64,000 bases of DNA from Xanthobacter sp. YC-JY1 (GCF_021730305.1 NZ_CP032674.1:372001-436000); one strand, 5' to 3'. Shown: positions 38,469-49,029, counted from the stretch's first letter. Notes: generated from the sequence alone by a model not told the origin. Numbers and translations: made by a program.

Positions 38469-41400
38469 ATGGACAGTGTCGATCTGCTCGACGGCGAGTT
38501 GAAAACCGTCATCTCCCACTCTCTCACCGAAACGCAGGCCACCGAAACTCTGGCGGTCGCCGTGGTCGGCATCGGCTGCCGGTTTCCCGGTGGCATCGCG
38601 AGCGGATCGGATTACTGGTCCTTCCTCGTCGGCAAAAGATGCGGCATCCGGGAAATTCCAGCGGACCGCTGGAATTACCGCAACTATTACGATCCGGACC
38701 CCGAATGCGCGGGGCGCTCCTATTCGAAATGGGGCGGTTTTCTCACCGGCGACGTCTTCAGTTTCGATCCCGCCTTCTTCGACATGGCCCCGCGGGAGGT
38801 CATGTCCATGGACCCGCAGCAGCGGCTGTTGCTGCAGGTGGCGTTCGAGACCGTCGAGGATTCCGGCATCACGCTGCGCACGCTGCAGAAGAAGCGCACC
38901 GGCGTGTTCGTCGGCATCTCCACGTCCGACTTCAGCTATTCCCAGCGCTACCGGCGCGTCGCCACCGACATCTTCGCCGGCACGGGATCGGCCTATTCCA
39001 TCGCCGCCAACCGCATCTCCCACCGGCTTGACCTCACCGGGCCGAGCATCGCCCTCGACACCGCCTGCTCCTCGGCGCTGGTTGCGGTGGACCAGGCGAT
39101 CCGCCATCTCTCCATGGGCACCTGCGACGTGGCTCTGGCCGGCGGCGTGAACATGATGCTGGACCCCGGGCCCTTCGTCGCCTTCTCCAGCGCCAACATG
39201 CTGTCCGCGACGGGCGCCATCTACACCTTCGATGCCCGCGCCGACGGCTTCGTGCGCGGCGAGGGCTGCGGCCTCGTGCTCCTGAAGCCGCTCGCCCGCG
39301 CGGTGGCGGATGGTGACCGCATCTATGGCGTGCTGCGTGGCTCCACCGTGAACCAGGACGGCCGCACGCCGACCCTCACCGCCCCCAGCGACGTGGCCCA
39401 GACGGCCATGCTCAACAGCCTCTTGGAGCAGACTGGCATCGACCCGGAGGACGTGGGCTATGTGGAGGCGCACGGCACCGGCACGCCGGTGGGCGACCCC
39501 ATCGAGGCCAGCGCCATCGGCCGCGTGTTCGGCGCGGGTCGGGTGGACCGGCCGGTGCTGGTCGGCTCCTTCAAGCCCAATCTCGGGCATCTGGAATCCG
39601 CCTCCGGCATCGCCGGGCTCATCAAGATCGTGCTCTCTGCGCACCATGGCGTGGTGCCGCCCAACCTGAATTTCGAGCGGCCGAACCCCAACATCCCGTT
39701 CGATGCCCTCGGCCTGAAAGTGCCGGTGGAGCCGACGCCCTACGATGCCGAGGATGGGGTGCGCCTCAGCGTGGTGAACTCCTTCGGATTCGGCGGCACC
39801 AATGCCTCGGTGGCGGTGGAGAGCTGGCACGGCGGTGGACGCGCCGCGAAGGCCGCGCCCGCGCGGGTTGTGCCCTCGGACGATCCCGCCTTCATTCCCT
39901 TCTCCGCCAACGGCAAGCCGGCGCTCGCCCTCTGGGCCGAGGAACTGGCCGAGGCGGTGGACATGGGCGGCGCCCTCGCCGGCGTGTCCTATGACAGCCT
40001 CTCGCAGGTGCTGAAGACCAGCCGCGACCATCTCAGCGAGCGCGCGGTCCTTCTCGCCGACCGTGTGGCGCAGGATCTGCCGCACAAGCTGCGTATGCTG
40101 GCGCTGGGCGCCGATGCGCCGGCCGAGGAGGCAGAGGCCGTCGCCCCCTACATCATCACCGGTCGCGCCCGGCCGCGCCGGCTCGCCTTCACCTTCTCGG
40201 GGCAGGGCGGGCAATGGTGGGCCATGGGCCGCAAGCTGCTCACCACCGAACCCACCTATCGCGCCTTCGTGGAGGAGTTCGACGCCGTGCTGAAGCCGTG
40301 GACCGGCTGGTCCGTGGTGGAGGAGGTGCTGAAGGCCGAGGACAAGACCCGCATCAATGATGCGGACGTGACGCAGGCCTCCATCTTCACCATGCAGGTC
40401 GGCCTCTACCGCATGTGGCGCGAGCGCGGCCTCACGCCGGAACTGCTGGTGGGCCACAGCTTCGGCGAGGTGGCGACCACCTATATCGCCGGCTGCATCG
40501 ACCTCGAAACCTGCGCGAAGATCATCTACCACCGGGGCCTCATCCCCCACGGCAGCACGCGGCGCGGCGCCATGGCGACGCTGGGCGTCACCTTCGATCA
40601 GCTTGCGCCTTTGCTACCCGATGACGGCAGCGTGGTGGTGGCGGCCTATAACGGCCCCACCGCGCAGACCATCTCCGGCATGGAAGCCCCGGTGGATGCC
40701 GTGCTCGCCGAGGTGCGCCGGCTGTTCCCGGATGTCACCGCCCGCCGCCTCACCATGGATTTCGGCTGGCACTCGCCCCACCTCGACGATTGCGAGGCGA
40801 AGTTCCGCGATGGCCTCGGCGAGATCGACTGGAAGCCGCCGTCCATCCCCATCGTCTCCACGGTCACCGCCATGCTGGAGACGCGGTTCGACAGCGAATA
40901 CTGGTGGCAGAACCTGCGCCAGCCGGTGAATTACAAGAAGGCCATCGATTTCTGTCTCGATCTCGGCATCGACGCCTTCCTGGAACTGGGGCCGCACCGC
41001 ACGGTCACGCCCCTCATCCACGGCATCGCGCAGGAGCGCAATGCGTCAGTGGTGGCCGTGCCCTCGCTGGAGCGGCAGGGCGACGATCGCCTCGTCATGG
41101 CCCGCTCCATGGCGAACCTCTATGTGAACGGCGTCGCCTTCGACTGGACCGAGGCGGCCAAGGACGGCGAGGCCGACGCCCCCGCCCGCCCTGAGCATCT
41201 GGCCCTGCCGCGCCGCCCGTGGGTCACCGAGCGGCTGGTGCAACTGCCGCTGGAGGCTCGGCAATTCCTGTTCGACACCGACCGCCACCCGCTCTTGGGC
41301 TGGCGCGAGAGCGGGCCGGAGCCGGCTTGGACCAACGAAATCACGCTGAAAAGCCTCAAATATCTCGCCGACCATCGCCCCGGCGGCGACTGCCTGTTCC

Positions 41401-44400
41401 CCACCGTGGGCTATGTGGAGATGATGGCGGCGGCGCTGCGCGAGCTGTTCGGCGCGGCCCCGGTGGAATTGCGCGACTTCAAGATCATGGAGGCGCTCTC
41501 CATCGGTTCCGACGACGTGGTGCTGCTGCGCACCTCCTATGATCCCGTCACCAGTCGCCTGCGCATCTCCTCTTTGAAGCGCGACACCGAGGAAGACTGG
41601 CGCCTGCGGGTGGAAGCCTATGGCTGGCAGCACGCCTTCACCTTGCCGAAGGCGACGTTCGATCCGGCCGTGCTCTCCGGCACCCCCGCCATCACGCGGG
41701 AGGATTTCTATCGCCTCACCGCCCGCCACGGGCTCGATTACGGCCCCTCCTTCCAGGCCGTGGAGGCGCTCTGGCTGCCCGGTCCGCGCCATGCGGTGGC
41801 GCGCATCGTCAGCGCCGAGGCGGCGCGGCGCACGGGCTTTGTCGCCTTTCCCGGCCTGTTCGATTCCGTGCTGCAGGCCGGCCTCGTGGTGGACGACGTG
41901 GAAGCGGGCCTCTGGATCCCCGGCGAGCCCTTGCCGGAGATGGAGGAGGTGGGCGGCAAATATCGCCTCATGCTCCCGGTGGGCATCCGCAAGGTGATGG
42001 TGGCCGGCCCGCTGCCGAGCGAGGTGATCTGCGAGTTCTTCACCGATCCGCGCGACGACACCGGCATCTATCGCGTCTACGCGACGGACGGCACGCCGCT
42101 GCTGGCGGTGGAGAACCTTCAGGTGAAGACGCTGGGCGCGCTGAAGGCGTCGACCAGCGAGGGCGCCGTCGTCATCGACGAGACCTATGAGAGCGACGCC
42201 GACAAGACCCCGGCGCCGCTGCGCACCGGCCGCTGGCTGCTGGTGACCGGCGATGCCGCCGAGACCGCCCCGCTCGCCGCCGCATTGGAGGCTCAGGGCT
42301 CCACGGTCGAGACCATGGACCCGGCGCCCCTGTTCGCCATGGAGGCCGATGCCTTCACCGCGCAGGTGGAGGCGATGCTCGCGTCGCCGGAAGGCCTCGC
42401 CGGCATCCTCTATGCCGCCACCATTGGCACCCATCTCGCCGATGCGGACGCACTTTCCGCGCAGGCGCTGCTGGCGGCCGTGGAACCGGCCGCCAATGGC
42501 CTCGTCACGGTGGGCAAGGCGCTGGACCGCCTGCGCACTGCCCCCCTGCGGCCCACCCTCGTGGTGCTCGGCCGCGCCGGACGGCGGGTGCCGGGCGACG
42601 GCGCCATGACCACGGACGGCCTCGCCGACGCCCCGCTCCTCGGCCTCACCCGCACCATCGCAAATGAATGCCCCGAATTCGCCGTCCGCCATGTGGACGC
42701 GGACGCTGCGGCCTTCGCGGCCGGGGCGACGCTCGCCCAGGCGGTGGCGGAGGAGAGCGCGGAGGCGGAGATCGTGCTGCGCGGCGCCGGACGCCTCGTG
42801 CCGCGCCTGCGCCAGAGCGAGCTTTCCGCCCAGGCGCCGAAGCATCGGGTGATCGCGGCGGACACCGACCGCTCCAACTTCACGGTGACGATGACCCAGC
42901 CCGGCGTCATCGACAATGTGGTGCTGCGCGCCTGCCCCTATCCCACCCCCAAGGCGGGGGAGGTGGTGGTGGAAGTCGCGGCCGTCGGCCTCAACTTCCG
43001 CGACATCATGGCCGCCACCTCCATCCTGCCCGACGAGCAGGACGGGGCGGGCGCATGGTGGCGCAATCTCGGCCTCGAATTCGCCGGCACCATCCAGATG
43101 GTGGGCGAAGGCGTCACCGGCTTTTCGCCCGGCGACCGGGTGATGGGCATGGGCAAGGGCTTCCTGCGCCGGTTCGCCGCCGCCGATGCCCGCTTCCTCA
43201 TGCATGTGCCGGACAGTGTCGACCTGAAGGACGCGGCGACCCTGCCGGCCGCCTTCATGACCGCCCATTATGCGCTGGTGGACATCGGCCGCCTGCTGCC
43301 GGAGGAGCAGGTGCTGGTGCATCTCGCCACCGGCGGCGTGGGCCTCGCCGCCATTCAGGTGGCGCGCAATATCGGCGCCGGCATCCTCGCCTCCGCCGGA
43401 TCGGACGCGAAGCGCGATCATCTGCGCGCGCTGGGCATCACCTGCGTGATGAACTCGCGCAGCCTGGAGTTTGCCGAGGACGTGCGCGCGGCCACGAGCG
43501 GGCGCGGCGTGGATGTGGTGCTGAACGCCCTTTCCGGCGCCGGCATCGACAAGGGGCTGGAATGCCTCGCGCCGTTCGGCCGCTTTGTGGAGATCGGCAA
43601 GCGCGACCTCGCGCAGGACAAGCCCATCGGCCTCAAGTCCCTCTATTACAACAATTCCTATTCCGTCATCGACCTCTCCACTATCGCCGACGAGCGCCCC
43701 GCGCGGCTCTCCTCTTTGCTGCGGGCGGTGGAGGCGGAAGTGGCGCGCGGTGCCTACCGGCCGCTGGTTGCGACGCGCTTCCCCGTATCGCGGGCGGCGG
43801 ATGCCATGCGGCTGTTCGCCAAGGCGCAGCACATCGGCAAGGTGGTGCTTACCTTCGACGAGCCCGAGGTGGAGGTGGAAATCGACCTCGCCCAGCCGAT
43901 GCAGCTTTCGGCGGACGCGAGCTATCTCGTCACCGGCGGCCTGCGCGGCTTCGGTGTCGCGGTGGCGGACTATCTGAGCAAGGCCGGCGCCGGGCGCCTG
44001 CTGCTCGCGGGCCGCAACGGCACGCCGGATGAGGATGCGGCGCCGGTCATCGCCGCCATCGCGGCGCGGGGCACGCAGGTGGTGCCGCTCGCCCTCGATG
44101 TCACCGACCCTGAAGCGGTGGAGGCGGTGATCGCCGCCCATGCCGCGTCCGACAAGCCGCTGAAGGGTATTGTGCATGGCGCGGCGGTGATCGAGGACGG
44201 CTTCCTCGCCCAGCTCGACGCGGCGCAGATCAGCCGTGTCATCCGCCCCAAGGTGGGCGGCGGCTGGAGCCTGCATCGCGCGGTGGCGAAGCACGGCGTG
44301 GCGCTGGATTTCTTCGTCAGCTTCTCCTCGCTGGCGCAGGTGCTCGGCAGCCCGGGACAGGCCAACTACACGGCGGCGAACGCCTTCCTCAATGCGCTCG

Positions 44401-47400
44401 GCTCGTTCCGCAAGGGGCACGGCGTCGCCGGCTCGTCGGTGGCGTGGGGCTCCATCGCCGGCTCGGGCTTCGTCTCGCGCTCGGAGGCGCTGGGCAATTA
44501 TCTGGAAAGCATCGGCATGAAGCCGGTGCCGGACACCGAGGCGGCGGCTTCGCTGGGCACGCTCCTGCGCGCGGAGGGGGAGAACCCCGCCTTCGCCCGC
44601 GCCGACTGGTCCGCCATCGCCCGCGCGCTCGCCCGCACCGCCGCGACGGGACGGGTGAAGCCGCTGCTGGCGCAGCGTTCCGCCGGCCGCTCGCGCATCC
44701 AGGCGGATCTTCTCGCCGCCCCCCGCGAACAGTGGGACGCCATGCTCGCCGACCTCATTCGCGGCGAGGTGGCGAAGGTGCTGAAGGTGGCCGCCGCCGA
44801 TATCCCGCCCGATCGGCGGCTGTCGGAACTGGGGCTCGATTCCCTCTCCTCCTTCGAACTGAAGAATCGCATCGAGGCCCATGTGGATGTGAACATCCCG
44901 GTGGCCAAGTTCCTGCAGACGCCCACCATCACCGGCCTGTCCGGCGTGGTGGCCGCCACCTTCGAGGCGGCGCAGAAGGCCCGCGCGGCGAGTGCGGAAG
45001 CCCTCGCGGCGGGTGGCGAAGGGGCGGCCGGAAGCGCCGGCCCGCTCGCCTTCCGCCCGCTGGTGCGGCAGGAGGCGATGCTTGCCCTCGCCACCCGTCC
45101 CATGACCACGCAGGCGGTGCGCGGCGCGCTGGAGGTGGCGGCGTCACGCCCCGTCCCGACTGGCCTCGCCTTCGAGCCGCTGGCGCGAGCGCTGGCGGAC
45201 CTCGCGGCGGCGCAGGATGCCTTGCGCCTCACCGCCACCGAGACCGGCGCCATCGTGCTCAACGGCGCGCCGGACCTTGAATGGGTCGCTTCCGCCGGGG
45301 CTCTCGCTCCGGTGACGCAGCCGGGGCCGCTGTGGCGGTTCGGCGTCTCCAAGGTTGAGGATGGCACGCTCACGCTCCATGCCCGCGCCCACCGCGCGGC
45401 GGCGGATGCGCTCTCGCCCCATCTCGCCCTCGCCGCTTTGATAGCTGCCGTGGAGACGGTCCCCGCGCCCGGCGCGCCCTTCACCGCCTTTGCGGCGGAT
45501 GGGCGTCCGGCCGATGGCTCGCCGGAGCAGGGGCGCCATCTCGCCTTCTGGAAGGAAGTGCTGCGCGCGGCGCCGCCCGCCCTCGCGACGGGTGTGCGCT
45601 CGCTGGCGCTGGCGCCCGCCGGCTTCGGCATCAATCGCGGCCCGGTGGGGCGCATCTCCGCCCGCATCGCCATGCCCGGCTTCGCCGCTTTGCCGGCGAC
45701 CGAGCAGGAGGCGCTGCTGCTCTCCGCTTTCGCGCGCACCCTCGCCACACGGCACAACGCGATTGCGCTCGCCATCGAGTGCCACGACCCGGCGCGGACA
45801 GGCGGTCCCGCAGCCCTCCTCGGCCCGGTTTCCACCTCCGTGCCACTGCTGCTGGACCGGCTGTGCGAAGCCGACCGGCTGGTGCGCCGCGCCCGCCAGC
45901 GCCTCGCTATGGCCCGCGATCATCGGGCCATCGACACGGCGGCGCTGGAAGCCATCCTCGGCGCCAAGCTCAATGCCGCCGGAGCGGCGCTCCGGCAATT
46001 GGGCTTCTCCTATCTGGATGCCGCGTCCGCCTCGGCGCTCGCCGCGCTCGGCATCGCCGATCCGCTGGCGGCGCTGGCCGATCCGTTCAACGAGCTGCGG
46101 CTCGATGCTCTGGCGGAGGGCGACGGCGTGCGCCTCGTCCTCGCCCTCGACACGGCGGCCTTCGATGCCGGGGGCGGGAAGGCCTTCATCGATGCCTTCG
46201 CCACCACGCTGGAAGCCCTCGGCGGCAGTGCCTCAAGCGTCTGTGACGCCACATGGCACGCCCCCGCCGAGCCCCTGCGCCGCACGGCTGCGGCGGTGCC
46301 CGAGCCGGTGGCGGCGTCGTCCGCCCCGGTGCATGTGAGCGGCGAGCGGGAGGTGCCCCTCTCGCTCAAGCAGGGCCTGCTGCTGCGCTCCTTCCTGAAG
46401 CCCGAGACCGGCCATGCCTGCCGCGCGGCCTGGACGGTCAACCGCGCCTTCCGCATCACCCCGCGCATGGACCTCGAACGCCTGCGCCGCGCGCTCCGGC
46501 TGGTGGAAGAGCGGCAGGAGGCGCTGCGCTCGCGCTTCGTGCTCGGCGACGACGGACGCCCGCGCGTCTTCATCCTGCCGCCCGGCGAGCCGCCTTTGGT
46601 GGTGGAGGACATGCCCGAGGCCGGCGGGGACGTGGACGCCCGCATCGCCGCCCTGATGGACGATGAGATGGACCCCTTCACCAACCCGCCCTATCGCATC
46701 ACCGTCCTGCGCTGCGGGCCCGAGGGCGACGTGGTGGTGGCGCACGGGCATCACACGGTGTTCGACGGCTGGTCCCTCGGCCTGTTCGTGGAAGAGCTGT
46801 TCCAGGCCTTCCTCGGCATCCCGCTGCCGCCGCCGGAGATGGATGTCGCGACCTACGTCAACACGTTCGAGCGGGCGACGGACCCCGCCTTCATGGCCGA
46901 GCGCGACGCCTATCTGCGCAGCCTCTATGCGGTGGACCCGCCGCCGGTGCCGCACTTCGGCCGCCGGGCCAAGGGCCTCACGCCGAACTTCGACCTTACC
47001 CAGGGCGGGCCGTCCGGCGAGATGTTCGCCTTCCTCAGCGCCGACGGCCAGCAGCGGCTCCAGGCGCGGGCGCGCGGGGCCGGCGTCACCGAGACGGCGC
47101 TGCTCATCGCCGCCGTCGCGCAGACGGTGGCGGCGCGCGGCGGGGTGGACGACGTGATGCTCAACGTGCCCGCCGCCATGCGCACGGACCGCCGGCTCAA
47201 CGGCTTCATCAGCTGGGTCGCCGGCTCGGCTTTGCTCCGGGCGCCGGCCCGCGCGCTGCCGAAGCTGGAGACTCTGGCCGCGAGCCTTGCCGACCAGCTC
47301 AACCGGGCCATGCCCTATGTGCCGTTCGAATATGCGGCGCTGGACGGCGCGGTGCATGACGAGGTGATCGCCGCCGGCTCCTACCTCGCTTTGTACCAGA

Positions 47401-47720
47401 CCGGCATGCAAGCGCCCGACCGCTTCGCCCGCGGCGCCACCACATCGACGCTGCAACGGCAGGGCAAGAGCGAGGTGCTGGACCTCGGGCACATCAAGGT
47501 CGCGCCCGTCAGCTCGCGGCTCATGCGCTACGCCATCAACGAGTTCGACCTGCGCTCCTTCCAGAGCACGGACGGGCTCGCCTACCGCCTCGGCTTCGAC
47601 CTCACCGCCTTGACTCCGGAAGAAGGACGAGGCTTGCTGGTGGAGGTGCTGGACCGTATGGGGCTTGGCGGCAACGGCTGCACCGCGATCGTCGATGCAG
47701 ACGAGGAGCAGCCCGCGTGA
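38469..47720 (+). CDS. highly reducing type I polyketide synthase with tandem C-terminal condensation domains
   Basis: A single 3083-residue megasynthase. Domains are KS (about 30-450; Cys200, His335, His374), AT (about 570-890; Ser664 in GHSFGEV), DH (about 930-1220; His969 in HxxxGxxxxP, Asp1132 in DSVLQ), a structural KR half (about 1240-1460), ER (about 1475-1800; GGVGLAA at 1622), KR (about 1815-2010; TGGLRGFG, Ser1954, Tyr1967) and ACP (about 2095-2165; Ser2125 in GLDSLS). A degenerate condensation-like domain follows (about 2190-2600; HRAAAD), then a second one with intact HHTVFDG (about 2625-3075; His2762). No methyltransferase, adenylation or thioesterase domain. One fully reducing module likely works iteratively to build a saturated chain, released by the last domain onto an amine or alcohol. 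The start is set by the ribosome binding site. Confidence 0.95.
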   Translation: MDSVDLLDGELKTVISHSLTETQATETLAVAVVGIGCRFPGGIASGSDYWSFLVGKRCGIREIPADRWNYRNYYDPDPECAGRSYSKWGGFLTGDVFSFDPAFFDMAPREVMSMDPQQRLLLQVAFETVEDSGITLRTLQKKRTGVFVGISTSDFSYSQRYRRVATDIFAGTGSAYSIAANRISHRLDLTGPSIALDTACSSALVAVDQAIRHLSMGTCDVALAGGVNMMLDPGPFVAFSSANMLSATGAIYTFDARADGFVRGEGCGLVLLKPLARAVADGDRIYGVLRGSTVNQDGRTPTLTAPSDVAQTAMLNSLLEQTGIDPEDVGYVEAHGTGTPVGDPIEASAIGRVFGAGRVDRPVLVGSFKPNLGHLESASGIAGLIKIVLSAHHGVVPPNLNFERPNPNIPFDALGLKVPVEPTPYDAEDGVRLSVVNSFGFGGTNASVAVESWHGGGRAAKAAPARVVPSDDPAFIPFSANGKPALALWAEELAEAVDMGGALAGVSYDSLSQVLKTSRDHLSERAVLLADRVAQDLPHKLRMLALGADAPAEEAEAVAPYIITGRARPRRLAFTFSGQGGQWWAMGRKLLTTEPTYRAFVEEFDAVLKPWTGWSVVEEVLKAEDKTRINDADVTQASIFTMQVGLYRMWRERGLTPELLVGHSFGEVATTYIAGCIDLETCAKIIYHRGLIPHGSTRRGAMATLGVTFDQLAPLLPDDGSVVVAAYNGPTAQTISGMEAPVDAVLAEVRRLFPDVTARRLTMDFGWHSPHLDDCEAKFRDGLGEIDWKPPSIPIVSTVTAMLETRFDSEYWWQNLRQPVNYKKAIDFCLDLGIDAFLELGPHRTVTPLIHGIAQERNASVVAVPSLERQGDDRLVMARSMANLYVNGVAFDWTEAAKDGEADAPARPEHLALPRRPWVTERLVQLPLEARQFLFDTDRHPLLGWRESGPEPAWTNEITLKSLKYLADHRPGGDCLFPTVGYVEMMAAALRELFGAAPVELRDFKIMEALSIGSDDVVLLRTSYDPVTSRLRISSLKRDTEEDWRLRVEAYGWQHAFTLPKATFDPAVLSGTPAITREDFYRLTARHGLDYGPSFQAVEALWLPGPRHAVARIVSAEAARRTGFVAFPGLFDSVLQAGLVVDDVEAGLWIPGEPLPEMEEVGGKYRLMLPVGIRKVMVAGPLPSEVICEFFTDPRDDTGIYRVYATDGTPLLAVENLQVKTLGALKASTSEGAVVIDETYESDADKTPAPLRTGRWLLVTGDAAETAPLAAALEAQGSTVETMDPAPLFAMEADAFTAQVEAMLASPEGLAGILYAATIGTHLADADALSAQALLAAVEPAANGLVTVGKALDRLRTAPLRPTLVVLGRAGRRVPGDGAMTTDGLADAPLLGLTRTIANECPEFAVRHVDADAAAFAAGATLAQAVAEESAEAEIVLRGAGRLVPRLRQSELSAQAPKHRVIAADTDRSNFTVTMTQPGVIDNVVLRACPYPTPKAGEVVVEVAAVGLNFRDIMAATSILPDEQDGAGAWWRNLGLEFAGTIQMVGEGVTGFSPGDRVMGMGKGFLRRFAAADARFLMHVPDSVDLKDAATLPAAFMTAHYALVDIGRLLPEEQVLVHLATGGVGLAAIQVARNIGAGILASAGSDAKRDHLRALGITCVMNSRSLEFAEDVRAATSGRGVDVVLNALSGAGIDKGLECLAPFGRFVEIGKRDLAQDKPIGLKSLYYNNSYSVIDLSTIADERPARLSSLLRAVEAEVARGAYRPLVATRFPVSRAADAMRLFAKAQHIGKVVLTFDEPEVEVEIDLAQPMQLSADASYLVTGGLRGFGVAVADYLSKAGAGRLLLAGRNGTPDEDAAPVIAAIAARGTQVVPLALDVTDPEAVEAVIAAHAASDKPLKGIVHGAAVIEDGFLAQLDAAQISRVIRPKVGGGWSLHRAVAKHGVALDFFVSFSSLAQVLGSPGQANYTAANAFLNALGSFRKGHGVAGSSVAWGSIAGSGFVSRSEALGNYLESIGMKPVPDTEAAASLGTLLRAEGENPAFARADWSAIARALARTAATGRVKPLLAQRSAGRSRIQADLLAAPREQWDAMLADLIRGEVAKVLKVAAADIPPDRRLSELGLDSLSSFELKNRIEAHVDVNIPVAKFLQTPTITGLSGVVAATFEAAQKARAASAEALAAGGEGAAGSAGPLAFRPLVRQEAMLALATRPMTTQAVRGALEVAASRPVPTGLAFEPLARALADLAAAQDALRLTATETGAIVLNGAPDLEWVASAGALAPVTQPGPLWRFGVSKVEDGTLTLHARAHRAAADALSPHLALAALIAAVETVPAPGAPFTAFAADGRPADGSPEQGRHLAFWKEVLRAAPPALATGVRSLALAPAGFGINRGPVGRISARIAMPGFAALPATEQEALLLSAFARTLATRHNAIALAIECHDPARTGGPAALLGPVSTSVPLLLDRLCEADRLVRRARQRLAMARDHRAIDTAALEAILGAKLNAAGAALRQLGFSYLDAASASALAALGIADPLAALADPFNELRLDALAEGDGVRLVLALDTAAFDAGGGKAFIDAFATTLEALGGSASSVCDATWHAPAEPLRRTAAAVPEPVAASSAPVHVSGEREVPLSLKQGLLLRSFLKPETGHACRAAWTVNRAFRITPRMDLERLRRALRLVEERQEALRSRFVLGDDGRPRVFILPPGEPPLVVEDMPEAGGDVDARIAALMDDEMDPFTNPPYRITVLRCGPEGDVVVAHGHHTVFDGWSLGLFVEELFQAFLGIPLPPPEMDVATYVNTFERATDPAFMAERDAYLRSLYAVDPPPVPHFGRRAKGLTPNFDLTQGGPSGEMFAFLSADGQQRLQARARGAGVTETALLIAAVAQTVAARGGVDDVMLNVPAAMRTDRRLNGFISWVAGSALLRAPARALPKLETLAASLADQLNRAMPYVPFEYAALDGAVHDEVIAAGSYLALYQTGMQAPDRFARGATTSTLQRQGKSEVLDLGHIKVAPVSSRLMRYAINEFDLRSFQSTDGLAYRLGFDLTALTPEEGRGLLVEVLDRMGLGGNGCTAIVDADEEQPA

Positions 47721-47741
47721 GCCCCAGCGAGATGACAAGCC

Positions 47742-47774
47742 CGTGCCCCGCGTGGGCACGGCGCGTGCGCCTTT
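47742..47774 (+). terminator. weak hairpins between polyketide synthase and exporter
   Basis: A 7-bp stem CGTGCCC/GGGCACG (47742-47748 with 47754-47760) is followed by a small GC hairpin and TTTCCCC. It could attenuate rather than end the transcript running from the synthase into the exporter genes 118 bases later. Confidence 0.35.
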
Positions 47775-47838
47775 CCCCTAAGCCTAAGGCCATCCTTTCC
47801 GCGCATCGGGACGTGCGCCGTCGCAGCGAGCGCCGGCC

Positions 47839-49029
47839 ATGAAGCCGGAGCGTGTCCAGCCGGTCCATCTCAAGCCCGACCATTCGGCCGGGTGGCGGCG
47901 CTTCGCCGTCGTCATGCTGCTGGCCCTCGCGGCCGGCGGCGCAGGCTTCTGGTGGTATGTGCTGCCGACCCCGGTGGCGTATCACGAGGTGCGGCTGCGC
48001 ATGATGAGCCTCGAGATCAACGGCCCCGGCCTCCTCGATGCCATCAACCGCGTGGTGGTGACGAGCCGCATCCAGGGCTTCCTCAAAGCCATCGAGGCCG
48101 ACCGCAACGACAGCGTGAAGCGCGGGCAGGTGCTGGCCCGGCTCGAATCCGTCGACCTGCAGAACCAGCTCGCCGCCGCGCAGGCGGAGGCGAGCGCCGC
48201 CGGGCGCATGGTGACGGAGGCCCAGGCCGACCGCGCCCGCGCGCAGGCGGTGCTGGACAAGACCAAGATCGAATACGAGCGCCGCGTAACCCTCGTTCGC
48301 CTCAACGCCGCCTCGCAGGCGGAGCTGACCACCACGGAAGCCGCCTTCAAGCAGGCCGAGGCGGACATGGCGCGCTCGGAGGCCGGCATCGAGCGGGCGC
48401 GGGCGCAGGTCCTCTCGCAGGAAGCCAACGTGAAGGTGCTGGAGGCGCGCCTCGGCGAGGCCACCATCAGCGCGCCGCTGGACGGCGTGGTCATCTCGCG
48501 CGAGCGCAATCCCGGCGACCTGCTGCTGCCCGGCGCCAATTTGATGCAGGTGGTGGAGCTCTCCTCCATCATCATTTCCGCCCGCTTCGACGAATCCGCC
48601 CGCGCCACCATCAAGGCCGGCCAGCCGGCGCGCGTCACCTTCGCCGCCGATCCGGGGCGGGTATGGAACGGGCGCGTGCTGCGCCTGTCGCGGCAGGTGG
48701 ACCAGGAGACGCGCGAGTTCACCGCCGACATCACCCTCGATTCCCTGCCCGACAGCTGGGCCATGGGCCAGCGCGCCAATGTGGCGGTGGAGGCGCAATC
48801 GCCCGAGCAGGTCATCGGCATTCCGGAATCGCTGGTGATGCGCCGCGACGGCCGGGCCGGCGTGTGGCTGGCCCAGCGCGGCCGCGCCAGCTGGACGCCG
48901 GTGACCCTCGGCTACATCAGCGGTTCCAACGTGGTGGTGACGCGCGGCCTGAAGGAGGGCGACGTGGTGCTGGCCCCGGCCGGGCGCTACGCTTTCCAGC
49001 CAGTCAGCCTCGGCACCCGGCTGCCCTGA
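47839..49029 (+). CDS. HlyD/DevB-type membrane fusion protein
   Basis: A 396-residue periplasmic adaptor for an ABC exporter. One N-terminal transmembrane helix (about 23-42) is followed by a split biotinyl-lipoyl-like domain (RIQGFLKAIEADRNDSVKRG near residue 75, then EATISAPLDGVVISRERNPG near 212). Between them is a long alpha-helical hairpin (about 105-200), then a beta-barrel and membrane-proximal domain. It precedes an FtsX-fold permease and an ATPase in the DevB-DevC-DevA order. It would reach an outer-membrane TolC-like duct, not encoded here. Confidence 0.88.
   Translation: MKPERVQPVHLKPDHSAGWRRFAVVMLLALAAGGAGFWWYVLPTPVAYHEVRLRMMSLEINGPGLLDAINRVVVTSRIQGFLKAIEADRNDSVKRGQVLARLESVDLQNQLAAAQAEASAAGRMVTEAQADRARAQAVLDKTKIEYERRVTLVRLNAASQAELTTTEAAFKQAEADMARSEAGIERARAQVLSQEANVKVLEARLGEATISAPLDGVVISRERNPGDLLLPGANLMQVVELSSIIISARFDESARATIKAGQPARVTFAADPGRVWNGRVLRLSRQVDQETREFTADITLDSLPDSWAMGQRANVAVEAQSPEQVIGIPESLVMRRDGRAGVWLAQRGRASWTPVTLGYISGSNVVVTRGLKEGDVVLAPAGRYAFQPVSLGTRLP

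Noticed and set aside
43860-43960. A suspected broken NADPH motif in the polyketide synthase KR (Arg in TGGLRGFG)
   Set aside because: The required TGxxxGxG spacing is preserved and the Ser and Tyr catalytic residues are present, so the domain is probably active.
41046-44882. A long minus-strand open frame opposite the polyketide synthase
   Set aside because: It mirrors the codon bias of the synthase, has no ribosome binding site or domain pattern, and overlaps confirmed catalytic domains.
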